A stretch of DNA of 64,000 bases. Source: Datnioides undecimradiatus. Lineage: Eukaryota > Chordata > Actinopteri > Lobotiformes > Datnioididae. The notes beneath the pieces were generated by a model. The model had not been told where the DNA came from. It searched no databases and worked only from the letters and a program-made list of their open reading frames with translations. Positions 52,264 through 64,000 of this stretch are shown here, piece after piece. Within the stretch, counting starts at the first letter, position 1, and each line of letters begins with the position of its first letter. The stretch spans positions 1-64,000 of the forward strand of contig WARS01002740.1 in assembly GCA_008933995.1 (NCBI GenBank), in the 5' to 3' direction. Both the position numbers and the translations under genes were made by a program.

Positions 52264-54532
52264 GTATGTATCTTTTTTGGGGCTGTCCCTTTAGGCGTGT
52301 TTGATAGTGATAAATGGAATTTGTTTAGATAACAAAACTCTCTGTGTCTGTTAGGGTCATATGAATATGTCAAAGCATTTTATTATTGCAGGATTGACAT
52401 AAAGCTAAACCATGATCTAACAGCATGTAAAATTAATCACTATAAAGAAATGTATAACATCAGTAAAGAGACGCCCAGCTGAAAGACTTGACTCCCTAAG
52501 CAGAGCCCTCAGATGAAAAGTGCTCTCTGGCAGCATTAAGTGCAGAGCGGTAAAACTGGGAATGAATGAGGCTGTAGGGCTAAAGAGGGAAATCATGACA
52601 ATTTAGTCCTGATTTAGTTCCAGTTTTGTGATACCTCTGTGCAGATCTGCACAGTTACATGTGCTGATTATTTTGGCACAGCAGAAACAAGAGTCTGTCA
52701 CTCTGTCCATTGTTATGTGGTGCCCATTATGATCTGGTGCTAAAACATGTATTATGTGTTAGAACTGTGTGTGAAAGGCCTAGTTTTTATATCATACATC
52801 TTATTATTAATTTCTATGTTTTAGTGGAAAACTGAGCTGAAAATATTAGTAGTAATCATTTTGGTACTTTCTGTTATTGTGGGAGAAAAAGTCTACGTGC
52901 ATCTTTACTGATATGAACCTTGTATGTCATGTTATACTGTTATTATTGAAATCCAGATACAATCTTACAGCATGTATGTGAAGAATATTAATGCTATTGT
53001 GTGTTTAGCATGTTAACCGGCACACTGCTAAATGTAAACCTCTGTTACCTCTGTGTTTTGTCACAGGCTGTCAGTGATTTCAGGTAGGTGCAGCAGAACT
53101 TGTAGTACAAAGGTCAGGAGCAAAAATATGTGTGAACAGGGTAATCTACAGCAACTCTGCAAAATGGATAAAAACACTGGCTGCATTTTCTAATCACAAC
53201 ATTATGTCTTCTAATTGCAGAGCGTGTGCAAAATCAAAGAAAACTGTCAGTGATCAGTATTTGCTGCATGTGGTCTAGTTGGAGTAGCAATGTTTAATTT
53301 AGGTGTCAAAACACATTAAAGTGAATGACACCAAGCAAGAATGCCTGGGCATTTTATTCCCATAAATGATGTGTGAAAGTGTCTGGTGCATTGTAAATGA
53401 TTGTGATGGTGGGGGCGAGCTGATGAGCTAATTGTGATGGAGGGGCAGGCTGATGGTTTTAGATGGGGAGCTCAAGAAAAACAAGCACACAGGGACTTTG
53501 GATAATAGCCACTGTATGGTAGAGCCACGTGTCTTCAGTCCCATGTGGTCCAGACTCCCTGCACACTTATCCACACAGTCATCCTGCACATTATGCATGA
53601 TCTTTCCCAGCAACTGAACTACCACGCTTATTTATAAACACAGCAGCATCAAAAGGACAACTGCTAAAAGATTTTGAATACAGCAGAGTGATGGTTGTCA
53701 ACATTGTTTAGTCTGAGTGTCATTAGGCTAACTCATCCAACATGCCACCAGCAATAGCATATAAATTCTGTGTGTGTAAGAGGAGATGTAAAGGTTCATA
53801 TTATTTTCAGATTCATATCAGAGAGTTAAATCTACCAATTCATCCTTACTTGAAGGGGTAAAAAATGCATAAATTCTGTTTTGAAAGCACCACCATCCAG
53901 AAAATTCTCCACATAATTTAGTTTTTGTTTTGATGCACACTGGACAGTTCCACAAGGTTTGGTCTATTTTTGCTCATTTGAATTTATTTACCTTTAACAA
54001 ATGAACAGGAAAATCACATTTTTCTCATAATTCAAGACCGGCCTACTCACTTGGCAAAGCAGGCAAGATACCCAGGGGCCCCAAGGACCCCATGGCTGGC
54101 TGTATAGCATTTACTTTGTTGTAATTTGATTTATTGCAAATAACTGTATATGGGATTTTTCTTTGTATGTATTGTAAAAAGCTTGGAAGGCCTTTGTTAT
54201 GCTGAAGCATTGTCTTGGCCTTTTATGGTTTCAGACAAATGAGCATTTCAACAGCTTTCTGAGTTGTGAGAGTTAAGGTCACCTTGATTAGCAATAAAGA
54301 TAGAGATGAGCTGATGCCACTTGGAAGAGTACTTGAGGAGTAGTCAGAGGTCACCATGAGACTCCTATGTATATCTTCTTCTCTTTCTCTGTCTCAGTCT
54401 GTCTGTCTGTCAGTCTTTCTACTCTAAAATATAGTAAATTTATAGGAACATGTTTCTTCTAATCGATGTTTTGAAAATCCAAGAATGGTTTAAAATGTGT
54501 TTCTCATTTCAAGTAGTATACAGTAAAGATAA
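48261..54532. other. Non-coding DNA with a candidate conserved block
   Basis: No gene is recognised; the open frames near 49055-49396 and 48715-48988 have no family resemblance. (TC)9(TA)8 lies at 52229-52262. About 51995-52225 is the strongest conserved-element candidate in the window by eye. Confidence 0.5.
52229..52262. repeat. (TC)9(TA)8 compound microsatellite
   Basis: Nine TC units followed by eight TA units, then TATGTATGTATC. It marks the right edge of a repeat-free block. Confidence 0.95.
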
Positions 54533-54584
54533 TGTAAATGGCCTGTACTTATGACCCACTCTACCACTGAGCCACAGCCACCCC
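54533..54584 (-). mobile_element. tRNA-like teleost SINE, copy 3, internally deleted
   Basis: The 3'-end complement TGTAAATGGCCTGTACTTATG is joined directly to ACCCACTCTACCACTGAGCC and ACAGCCACCCC, the complement of the A-box head. In the family these two ends lie some 250-300 bases apart, so the whole body is gone. Confidence 0.75.
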
Positions 54585-57500
54585 TGTGTCAATGTCAAAT
54601 TAAGTTTAAAATATTTATCTGCATTTTTAAGTATGATATGTTTATCCTAAAAGGTTAAATCCCCGCAGTTAAGTCTAGGGAAAGGAAAAATATGGGAGTT
54701 AACACAATAAAGTTAACTTAACAGTTGATGTGCGTTGGTGATTTAAAATTAGAAAATTCTTTGTGAGAACAATCAAGTAGTCATGAAAACATAATAGTTA
54801 TGAAGAGCTGACCTTGCAGATTCTTTTACGTGCTGCATAGTGTAATTACTTGATACTCAGTGTAAGTATTCATTAAATTGTTACAGAAAACTATTTAATT
54901 AACTGTCTATGTTTAAACTCATTTTTAAATGATTAATTAAACAGTGTGAATAAAATATGAATATAAACTCTTGTATTTCAGTCTCTACTGACCTTGCAGG
55001 TTACTGTTGTCAGTAACAGTGAATTAAATCATCCCGCACTTGTTTAAGGACACAGGGAGGCCTGAACTCAACATAAATCATTAGGTTTTATAAATAAGCC
55101 CACTGGGAAACCATTTTTTTGTAAATGTGCTCATGTGTAGACAACACACTGATGTATTTTCTGGGAGGGTCATGTCACACACAAACATACGTATACTTAT
55201 ATGTCATCTTTTTTCATCTTCTCCCGTTGCAGTTGTCATTTTTGTCCTTGTAAATGCATAAAGAGACACAAAAGTAAACACAAAACAAGATATGCACAGG
55301 AATGGGTTTCACCCAGGTTTCCACAGACTTGGGTTACCTTTGTGTTGTTATGGGTGTTTGAGTGGTCCTGTTTTGCAGGCAAAATACATGGATAATATCA
55401 ACTAGAACAAGTTGAAGTTGTACCCTAAGGTCAGTTTGTCAGCAGAGAGATTATTTTGGGGGTCTAAGAGAAAAAATATAAAACAAAATGGCAGTTTGGT
55501 TTGCTGCAGAAAACAACCAGCATGCCCACCTAATCTGATTCTTCAACTTTTATCTCTGACACTTAGCTTTCCCCCTGCTAACACTACTGTTTGTTCTCTG
55601 GGTCAGAGCTGGCAATAGTTCACAACATGAAGCTCAGGTTTGACATGTTTGATTTTGATGTCTGTTCATTGCTGACATTTAAGGTGACGGTACATACTAG
55701 TATAAGTGTCCACATATCAGGTGTAATGACAGAACTCTTCCATGTAGCTAGCAGCTACTGCATGCTTGTTACCAGGCTGTGCTGCTCTTAGCAACACAGG
55801 CAGAATTGGTAACATTGTGATTGCACCTTATATGACATCAGACCCATCTCATAATTTATTATTTTATCAAAGGAATGCCAGCTTTTGCCATCAAACGAAA
55901 GATTAAGAATCCCCCACAGACTCTACTTAACAGACAATGGAACTGTTTTTTGCCTCAGACAATTAAAAGAGAGCAATGAAATTTATTGGACTGCTGCCAC
56001 ATGTGACGTGATATCTATTGTAATGCATGTCTGTAATATTCTTTTGCTTGTCTGGTTAAATGTTGCATTTAATCATCAATGGGGAACAGAGGATGTGTTG
56101 GAGAACATTTTCTGAAAAATAATCTGACAATTAGGTGAAAACAATAGTTCATTCTGGTAGTAGCTAAGCCGCAAATTGTTACACAAGCACAGTTCTTAGT
56201 TGATATGTAACAGAAGTTTTACACTTTTCTTATATCCTTAGGCAGTAATTACTGATTGGATCAATCTTTATGTAGATCTATTCTAATTTCCCTTAATAGT
56301 TGTCATTATAACATGACACTAAGCTGTCCGTCAAACCTACAGCACAGTTACCTAGAGTCGCTATCCATCCCCTTAGGTCCTTTTAAAAATATGGCTCCTC
56401 TGTCCCAGTTATGCAAATCAGCCAGAGGCTAGGATTGAAGTATTTAAATATATTTAAATGAAATTGAAATATATTGAGATGAGCAGATCTGCTGCCTGCA
56501 AGCCAAATCACAGTGATTGCTGTGCGCATTCATGAGGAGATGTATGTTTTTTTCTCTTCTCCTGCACCCTCTGAGGAGATCTGCACAGTCAGACACCTGC
56601 AGCTGACTTATCTAACAGACTTTTATTATATTTACTTTCACCCACTACTGACAGTCCTGTGCCGACTGATATTATACAGTTCTGATATTGAGATCTCTGG
56701 AACATTTATGTGTACACTTTTTAATCGATGTTGCTGCACATTGCACACAAAATTTTACCTCATGGCCCAACAAAAATCACTACTGTCATTTTGGGAACAC
56801 TTGTATTGATTGTTTGTTGCCAAACTGACAGAGACCGCAGAACCACGAAGTATTTGAAACAGACAATAGTCTCTGACATTTATGCCAAACAGTTTACAAT
56901 GGATGTTAAAGTTGTGTGCACCTAAAACTAATGTATTTTGTATTGCTCAATGATATGCTACATTCAAAATAAAAAGTAGTAGCAAATGTGGTCCTTTTAA
57001 AAATTTTTAGAAATCGTTAGTATCTAAAATATTTTTATCCAGTAAAGTAACCGCCCAACTTGCTTAACATACATAAACCTAACTCAACCCTGCAATCAAT
57101 TAAAAATTAATAAACCATGTAAAAAATAAACACCTATATAGCTTCCAGTCAAAGTGGAGTTTATTTAAACTTCCTATAGCACATGATGTGTCCAACTCTT
57201 CCACTTTTGTGAGTTAAAAGTCCACTGGACTGCATTCTGAGGAGAAGCACTGCGTCATTCACCTGTGTGTAATAAGAAGAATGTATGCCACCTATGTAAA
57301 TGCACCTTACTGTCCAACTTATCTGTCCTTGAAATTGCAGGGAAATTCAGCTCCAAAGAGTTTAGACCAGGTTTTTATTAGTCAATGGTGCAATCATGGT
57401 CTGTTGCCTCGAGATATCATGGAGCAACAATGTGGTTTGCCCTTTGAAGTATCATAGGACCCATAGTGTTTCCTAAGCTCTTGAATCAGTAGCACACAGG

Positions 57501-59599
57501 TTGGTGACAAAGTGTAGAATTGCCAAGGTCATTATTCATTGGCTGTTGTTGGTTCATGATAAGAAGGACTCTGACAGTTAACAGATCACACGTACAATTC
57601 AGCTGAATTCATTAACATGAGTATATCCAAATAATGTAACACAGCATTAGGGAGTGGAGAGAGGCACTTGACAGTTTAACTGATACTTAGGATAATTACA
57701 CCGGTTCTGCTGCCTTTTCTCAATATGCTAATATGTAGTGTTGCATATGAAATAAACTCACTCAAATGCGCTTGTGCAGATGCAGCAAGAACACGTTGTA
57801 TTGGTTAATCATCGTCCTCTTTATGGAAAGTGCAGTTTTTTTGTGTGTACAATTTGTGGTACCGATTTCAATGGATTTAGGATTTTGGTATGGTCATGAA
57901 GGGTCTTAAAGTACCACTCTTGTACTGTCTCTCAAAACCAGCCTGTAATTACTGCAGAATCCTTGAGTCAGACATTCTGAGAGGTTTCTGACTTCTTAAA
58001 CCAAAGGCCAGATACATGTGTCTGTGTACACACAAATGCAAAGATACCTAGGTTATACCTATGAATTTCACCCGAACAGTTAACCATAGGTTGTTGCAGA
58101 CAGACCCTTAATCATTTTCGCTTTTATATGGTTAATTATACACTCTTTATAGTCTTAATGAGCACAATGGCAAAGAAAAAATGCAGTTTCATGAGAAGGA
58201 GTTGGGAAAACACCAAAACATATAAACACAACATTAAAACACTAGATTTAAATGTAGGCAATTTTGATGGAATAAAATAAATTTGAGCCAGTCTGTCGAC
58301 AAATTATCAGTAGCTATGTAGTTGACATTCACATAACTTTGACATTCAAATAACATTTATTCAACAAACTGCCAGTCGACCCAAAGTTGCATTTCAAGTG
58401 TTAATATTCAGATTGTTAAAGATAGATAGATAGATAAAAGAGTTGTTGATAATATTTACCTTACTATTTTAGAAACTTCAAAATGAATTATCAGCTGCTC
58501 AAAATAAATCTGCAGAGCATGTCTCAAGTGAGCAGTGTGGCTGTTCGTGGATGTTTAAAAAAAAAGAGAGGAATTGTGACGCATACACTGGCAAGGTGTC
58601 CAGCACTTCTGGTTTAAAGAAACAATGGTTGAACTTGAACTTTTAAAAGATATGTTGGCTGAAAAGGAACACCATACAGACTGTGACTGTGTTTTGGGAC
58701 TTCTACTCTTCAATTCAAACATGTGGATGCTAAGCAAATTTAATGTTTATCCATATTCACCATCTCAGTTTAACATAATGCTAAGTCTGTGTTGTGTTTA
58801 TATGTTCATGTTTTGCAAATCGCAGACTGAACACAAAGTTAAACTGAGGCTAATGAAAGTGTCATTAGTTTTAGTATTTGGTTACCAAAGTAACCAAAGT
58901 AAACCAAAGTAAATTCTGATGGTGCCAGATCAGAATTATGTAATCACAAGTTATTACAAAACAAAGTCCTTAATTTACTAGATTTTGTAGCTGAATCTAA
59001 TACAAAGTTACTTCAAGTGTGTGGACAGGCATCTGATATGTGTATTTTTTTTGTACACCTGCATCAGTTGTGCATCTGACATCTGGTCTGACAATTTTTG
59101 AAAACAATGAGTCAAGTTTTTTAACACTCTCTGTATAGTTCAGTGATTGGGTTGACACATATTTCTCAGTGGTTATTCCCTCAATGAAGTTGTGGTCTAC
59201 CACAACCTCAAAAAAGAAAGAGAAACACAGGTAAATGGTTACTATGGTCAACCCCTTGTTGGTTTGCTTAAGAACATACTCTCATTCTGCTAAGATTTTG
59301 AAGTATTTGAAGTTTTGAAGTTTTCCAACTGACAATGTTACATTTGGATTCTGCATTTGTACATTTGAGTGTGTTTGGTCCTCCACATTTCCAGCTGTAT
59401 TTTAATGGCAACACTTCAACTTAGATTGGTTAATAGAAAAGGATGGGGGGGGATATGCAGGAATATAATGGCCTATTTGACAAAAGAGAGACTAAGTAGA
59501 CAGTTAGGGCACCGTACAGTTGTGTTTGGCTTCATTCCCAGGCATAAATAATCAGCTTGCAATATATCTTAGCTTTGTAAGTAGCAGCATTTGCAAATT
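54585..59599. other. Non-coding DNA, no recognised gene
   Basis: AT-rich. Simple repeats include (GATA)4 at 58421-58436 and three near-copies of ACCAAAGTAA at 58884-58913. The short open frames in this stretch (for example 55885-56115 and the minus strand at 58997-59251) show no known domains. Confidence 0.5.
58421..58436. repeat. (GATA)4 microsatellite
   Basis: Four GATA units before AAAGAGTTG. Confidence 0.9.
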
Positions 59600-59832
59600 C
59601 AATTCAATTCAATTCAGTTTTATTTATATAGTGCCGATTCACAACAAAAAGTTATCTCAGGGCACTTTACAGAGCAGGTCTAGACCACACTCATTACTAT
59701 TAATTACACCCAACAGTTCCACCATGAGCAAGCACTTGGCAACAGTGGCAAGGAAAAACGTCCTTTTAACAGGCAGAAACCTTGGGCAGATCCTGGATCA
59801 GGGTGGACGGCCATCTGCCTTGACCGGTTGGG

Positions 59833-59889
<57 letters not shown>

Positions 59890-60275
59890 ACAATATAGAA
59901 TAATGACAGCAAATGGCAGGAGAGGACACGGGGCAGGTCGGTGGAGCCACAGATCAGATGTTCAGCTCTGGAGCCACAGGTATGTGTAGAGAGGTACAGA
60001 GAGAGAGAGACCAGACAGAAACAAGCACAGCACTAGGGGAGAGAGGACACAGAGTTAATGGTTAATTTGTGATGGTTAAAATGAATTTGAGGAGAGAGAG
60101 GGAAGGAGGAGTGTGGAGATGATCATGGGATGTCCCCCAGCAGCCTCGGCCTATAGCAGCATAACTAGGGGATGGCATGGAGGGGTAGTTTAGGCCATGG
60201 GTGTAGTTCACATGGTAACTAGAGCTAGCTGTAAGCTTTGTCGAACAAGAAGGTTTTAAGCTTTACAAATCAGTT
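59600..60275 (-). mobile_element. Abundant teleost interspersed repeat with GAATTGAATT 3' tail
   Basis: On the plus strand it begins with the complement of the tail (AATTCAATTCAATTCAATTC, AGTTTTATTTATATAGTGCC), followed by GTTATCTCAGGGCACTTTAC and GAGCAAGCACTTGGCAACAG. ACCTTGGGCAGATCC, GGCCATCTGCCTTGACCGG, a (GA)24 tract, CCCCCAGCAGCCTCGGCCTA and TAGCAGCATAACTAGGGGATGG come next. It ends around TTTTAAGCTTTACAAATC. This order matches a ubiquitous percomorph repeat that continues for several hundred bases more, so the copy is truncated at its 5' end near 60275. No open frame belongs to it. The 127-codon plus frame across 59520-59903 is an artefact running into the GA tract. Confidence 0.85.
59839..59886. 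repeat. (GA)24 microsatellite inside the repeat
   Basis: Forty-eight bases of perfect GA. The host repeat normally has a short GAGAGAGA stretch at this place, so the tract is probably an expansion of it. Confidence 0.96.
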
Positions 60276-61822
60276 GGAAAAACTTTGACATGGACTTCAT
60301 CCCAGTATCTTTCCCCTATTTTGTTTTCACTATCTACCATCACCAAAGAGAGAGATAGATGAAAAACAGTGAGCAATGACAGTCCAGTGAAGTTTGCATT
60401 TAAGACTTTCTGACAGCAGCAGGGTATTTTGGAAGAAAATAGAAGGAAAGTTGGGAGGTCTTCTCTCTCCCTCTAAACCTTTGGTAGAACATGGAGGAAA
60501 ACAGAAAATGAGATCCTGACAACCTCCCCTTTATCACGCACCTGGGAGACAAGCACTGCATGGTGCCATCACATGTCTCCTCCACTCTGCTAATCACTTT
60601 TAACTCCTGGACATGATTATTTATGAGAGACAGCCCACCAGTGGATACATGTTTAAATCATAATTGTGTTTGCTGTTTTAAACTGGTTGCCTGCTAGATT
60701 AAATTTAAAAGTCAAATAGTTTTATGTAGTGCAATGTAGGCAAAGCAAAATAGTTTAGTGTTTACAGTTTAGCAGAAAGAGGCTCTGAGGCAGTTTGCCA
60801 ATACTGAAGACTTCTTGAACTTTTAATGAAAAAGCATGTTGCAATTTATGTGATTGGCAGGTAGTTTGTTAGTTTTTGCCTGCCACAGGAAGATTAAAGG
60901 TGCATTGTGTCTATTTGCAATGCGCTGTGTTTGTCTTCTTGACCACACAATAAGCCACAGTGAGTAATGGGCCCCAGGCGAATTAAGCAGCTTGATTAAC
61001 TCTCCAATATACATCGTGTCTTCACAAATGGTGTCTTTCTTTGCTCTAATGGAGTCTCTAAAGAGCTTATGTGGATAGGGTTTGTGGTGAATGTAGCCTT
61101 AAGCATAAAGGAGTGGCTGCTGTGAAGAGTAAATTCTGTTGTGAGGATGCCAGTGCTGAACTGCAGTTAATGGTTTGGAAGGCAAGCTTGTTTAGTCACA
61201 TCTGCAGCTTCAATGCTTAATAATGACTAAACCTTAACCACCATTCCTGCCCTACTGTAGGCCTCAGATCTGTACACAGAAATATTTATAATGTATAATA
61301 TGTAATATCTTGATTGATATCAACTGCTTTCTGGACTGTCTGACTAAGAAAATCTATTAAAATTCAAAGAACACATCACAACACTAGTAGGGAAATATGT
61401 AAAGCAGTCAATCAACAGGTAGATTTTCATATGCTTTATTTTTGTTTTCTCTGGAGAGCAGTTAAAACATTTCCCATGTATGCTCATATACAGTTAAGAA
61501 ATGCAAATCCAGGAACTGGATAAATTAAGGTCTTAAAGTAGCCGAGTTCCTGCAGTTGAACTCATCTTAGATTTAGCGATTATAGTTACTCATGCAAACA
61601 ATACATGATTGGACTTACAGAAGATACTAGTCCCCACAATTGTCAGTAAGACAAGCAGGACAGAAATTAGAATGAATTGATGGGAATAATGCTCAGAACT
61701 TTGTTGTTTCTTTTTCTTCTCCCTTTTCTTTCACAATAAATGTATTTAAATCTCTGAAAGATAACAGCTGAAGTTCCTACACTATCAGATAGGTTGACAA
61801 TCTCACCCATTCTTACACACAC
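60276..61822. other. Non-coding DNA, no recognised gene
   Basis: Nothing beyond ordinary AT-rich sequence was recognised. Confidence 0.5.
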
Positions 61823-62125
61823 TAAATGGGCTGTACTTATAAAAACGGATCGCGCATATATAACATCTTTCTAGTTTTCTACCCCCTTTCTACTTTCTAC
61901 CACTTTCAACACTCATAGTGCTTGACACTGAATGCTCGTCAGCATTCACCATTCATACATTTATACATTGATGGCAGCTGCTCTTCAGAAGGGAAACTGA
62001 CAACAATTCAGCTCAGCTCAACTCATTCAGCACCATTGGGAAATCCATTGGGAGCAATTTGGGGTTCACTGTTTCCCAAGGACACTTCAACATGCAGCCC
62101 AGAGGAGGCAGGGGATTAAAGGCCA
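61823..62125 (-). mobile_element. tRNA-like teleost SINE, copy 4
   Basis: It opens with TAAATGGGCTGTACTTATA and runs through CACCATTCATACATTTATAC, GATGGCAGCTGCTC, GGGAGCAATTTGGGGTTCAC, CAAGGACACTTCAACATGCA and GAGGAGGCAGGGGATTAAA. This is the complement of the family body from the 3' end towards the middle. The A-box head is missing, so the copy is 5'-truncated or too decayed there. The segment at 62038-62100 is the least diverged piece of this family in the window. Confidence 0.8.
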
Positions 62126-62610
62126 ATCTTCTTATCTTATACTGATCAACTACATGGTGGCACCATGTCAGTTAAATTTACATTTTTTTCTTTTAACCAG
62201 TATGCTTCAGAAACAAAACCCTTCATTTCCTAGATTCTATTGGTGTAGCTGAATCTATCAAAATTTATGTACTACAAACAAAAAAATGTTCCTATTTTAA
62301 ATTTGCCCACCATTCACCTCAAAGTAATCACCTTGTGCAGTGATGCAGTCACTGAAAGGTGTGATTTTTTTTTTTTCTGAAGACACATAGTAAACATATG
62401 TGAAAAATGTAACTAAGGCATAGTCATTACTGTAGCAACAGCCCACATGTGTTTTCCTGACTATATGACTGACACATGGCTGACCTAGTTAATGGTTTTG
62501 TAACAATCAAAAGTACTCTAATGTTACCAAGTAAATTATTGCTTGTTTCTGACATTCCTTGCATATTGAATAGGTCTATTTCACTTATGTACCATGTGGC
62601 AAATAAAACT
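62126..62610. other. Non-coding DNA
   Basis: AT-rich sequence with T11 near 62366; no gene recognised. Confidence 0.5.
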
Positions 62611-62718
62611 TACAGTGCAGAGCAGTGGCAAGAAAAAGTAAGTGAACCTTTTGGAATTTCTTGTTTTTCTGCATCAATTTGTCATAAAATGTGATCTTTT
62701 TCTTGCCACTGTGCCCTA
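62611..62718. mobile_element. Tc1/mariner-type MITE
   Basis: A 104-base element lies between two TA dinucleotides (62611-62612 and 62717-62718), the target duplication expected of Tc1/mariner transposons. CAGTGGCAAGAAAAAG (62623-62638) is matched perfectly by its reverse complement at 62696-62711. The outer ends (CAGTGCAGAG against GGGCA) are diverged. The inner sequence GTAAGTGAACCTTTTGGAAT and CATAAAATGTGATC matches a well-known fish Tc1/mariner terminus. No transposase is present, so it is a non-autonomous derivative. Confidence 0.8.
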
Positions 62719-64000
62719 TGGTGACAGTGAATTTTTAACTTGACTATAGTAATAGTTTTATATGGAACACTGATCAACACTAGGTGTCACACCTGATCAA
62801 AATCATTGGCCACATCTTCCCCTTACCAGAATTATCTGTTCAGTGTTGTTGTAACTGAGGACATATTAATAATTATTATATTAATTGCAGAAAAGTTTTA
62901 AGTGAAATCTGTTGCATTTTATATTACCATTTAATGTTCTACTGTTATATATTTTTTCTACAGCTACTGTTACTACATAAATACTACTACTAAAAATAAT
63001 TATGATCATAATGATGAAACTAATAATGATAATAAGGGTAATAACTCTGCAATGAGCTTATCAGATATAGTTCTTGACAGTTCCAACTGAGAGTAAGACT
63101 CAATATGGCACTAGGACAAATCAAGACCAACTGGGACATGTGAGGTCAACTGTGGGTACTTATTTATTGAAGATTATTTTCTATTAATAAGAAGAAATCA
63201 TTTACTAAGATATTACAAGATATTTCTGTTGGCGCTTTGGGCATTAGAGGGGGAAAGTGGAGTTTCACGAGAGAGATTGTCCACAAAACCAGATGTATAG
63301 CATTTTCACTGCTTGAAGGCTTGATTGCATACTTTAAAAAAATACCATAAAACAAAGGGACACACACCTGGCAGGTCAAGATGAAATGTGGCAAGGTAGA
63401 AGGCAACGAGGAAGGTTGTAACTTGAGAGTGAATGGAAATGAAATAGAAAGGAAGGAGTTAGTGAGCTGAGTGGAGTGGAGATAGTGAAAAGAGTAGAGT
63501 GACAAAGGGCAGTGAGACTGCAGCAAGACTGATTTAGATAACAGTATGAGGTGAAACTATGTAGTTGTGGAGAGATAAACGTAAGTGCAACCTTGAGGAT
63601 GGGGGTTAAAAAGATCTTCTTATTCTCCAGTCACTCTCTCCTAGACTGAGTTTCTATTTATATTTTTATTACAATTGAAAAAACAGAAGAACCTTCAACC
63701 TGCTCTTGAGACAACTCATACATTGAAGGATTGTACACAATATAATAAAATAACATAAGAATTGGGGTATGTGCCAGTAATTCACATCCCTTCTAAATCC
63801 TTGATTGTAATGAAACTATGGCCACAGCCTGTAACGCTGTGCTTCTGGGTAAGAGGGGTGATTAACCATAGGTGAAACAAACATACTCAAGAAATTTACT
63901 AAACCTAACTCCCAAATATAAATCAGAAGAAGGGACAATATGTCAAACAATATGGGAGATCACTCTTATAACTCCAGAGCTACAAAAATGTGGATCGTTC
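62719..64000. other. Non-coding DNA, no recognised gene
   Basis: AT-rich at first, with a purine-rich stretch at about 63230-63600 that gives a long minus-strand frame of 120 codons with no known domain and no homology I recognise. Confidence 0.5.

Noticed and set aside
58884-58913. Three near-copies of ACCAAAGTAA, considered as a CRISPR-like or protein-binding array
   Set aside because: The units are 9-11 bases and adjacent with no spacers, so it is a small tandem duplication in a eukaryotic genome.
58997-59251. Minus-strand open frame of 84 codons with non-repetitive content
   Set aside because: It was considered as a possible exon, but there is no recognised domain and no clear acceptor/donor pair.
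59520-59903. Plus-strand open frame of 127 codons ending in an Arg-Glu run
   Set aside because: It crosses an interspersed repeat and ends in its (GA)24 tract; no protein family is involved.
63164-63526. Minus-strand open frame of 120 codons
   Set aside because: It falls in a purine-rich stretch, which suppresses stop codons on the opposite strand. No domain is visible.

Overview
The window reads as nuclear DNA of a ray-finned (teleost) fish, probably a spiny-rayed (percomorph) species. The evidence is AT-rich sequence with no dense coding on either strand, many long dinucleotide microsatellites, and interspersed repeats typical of teleost genomes. These include a Rex6/Dong (R4-clade) LINE, an RTE-like LINE 3' fragment, repeats with the 'TATAAATAAAATTGAATTGAATT' type of 3' tail, and a tRNA-like SINE. 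I recognised no host protein-coding exon, tRNA, rRNA or CRISPR array. Most of the 64 kb looks intergenic or like the inside of a very large intron.

Layout. Positions 1-9.4 kb are unique-looking non-coding DNA with two blocks of mixed composition that could be conserved non-coding elements (about 3.4-3.66 kb and 8.28-8.55 kb). A decayed piece of an abundant teleost repeat lies at 9.39-9.54 kb. From 9.5 to 28.8 kb there is non-coding DNA with (GT)n tracts at 10.8 and 26.5 kb. At 28.79-29.14 kb is the 3' end of an RTE-like LINE. The clearest gene-like object is the minus-strand Rex6/Dong-type LINE at 33.72-35.44 kb: an open frame of 534 codons holding the back half of the reverse transcriptase, a CCHC zinc knuckle and a restriction-enzyme-like endonuclease. 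Its 5' part is truncated and frameshifted, and it abuts a (TA)n(GA)n microsatellite. From 38.8 to 62.7 kb repeats are more frequent. They comprise a LINE/SINE-type 3' tail (38.79 kb), four copies of one tRNA-like SINE family (42.88, 44.11, 54.53 and 61.82 kb), two retroelement 3'-end-like blocks in opposite orientation (45.69 and 47.88 kb), a longer repeat with the GAATTGAATT tail (59.60-60.28 kb), and a 104-bp Tc1/mariner-type MITE with perfect 16-bp inner inverted repeats (62.61 kb).

No genes act together here in the sense of an operon or pathway. I saw no previously undescribed system. The points most worth a second look are the Rex6-type element (short 3' UTR with a perfect hairpin, then an oligo-T tail on the coding strand), the MITE, the internally deleted SINE copies, and several candidate conserved non-coding blocks that only a cross-species alignment can confirm.
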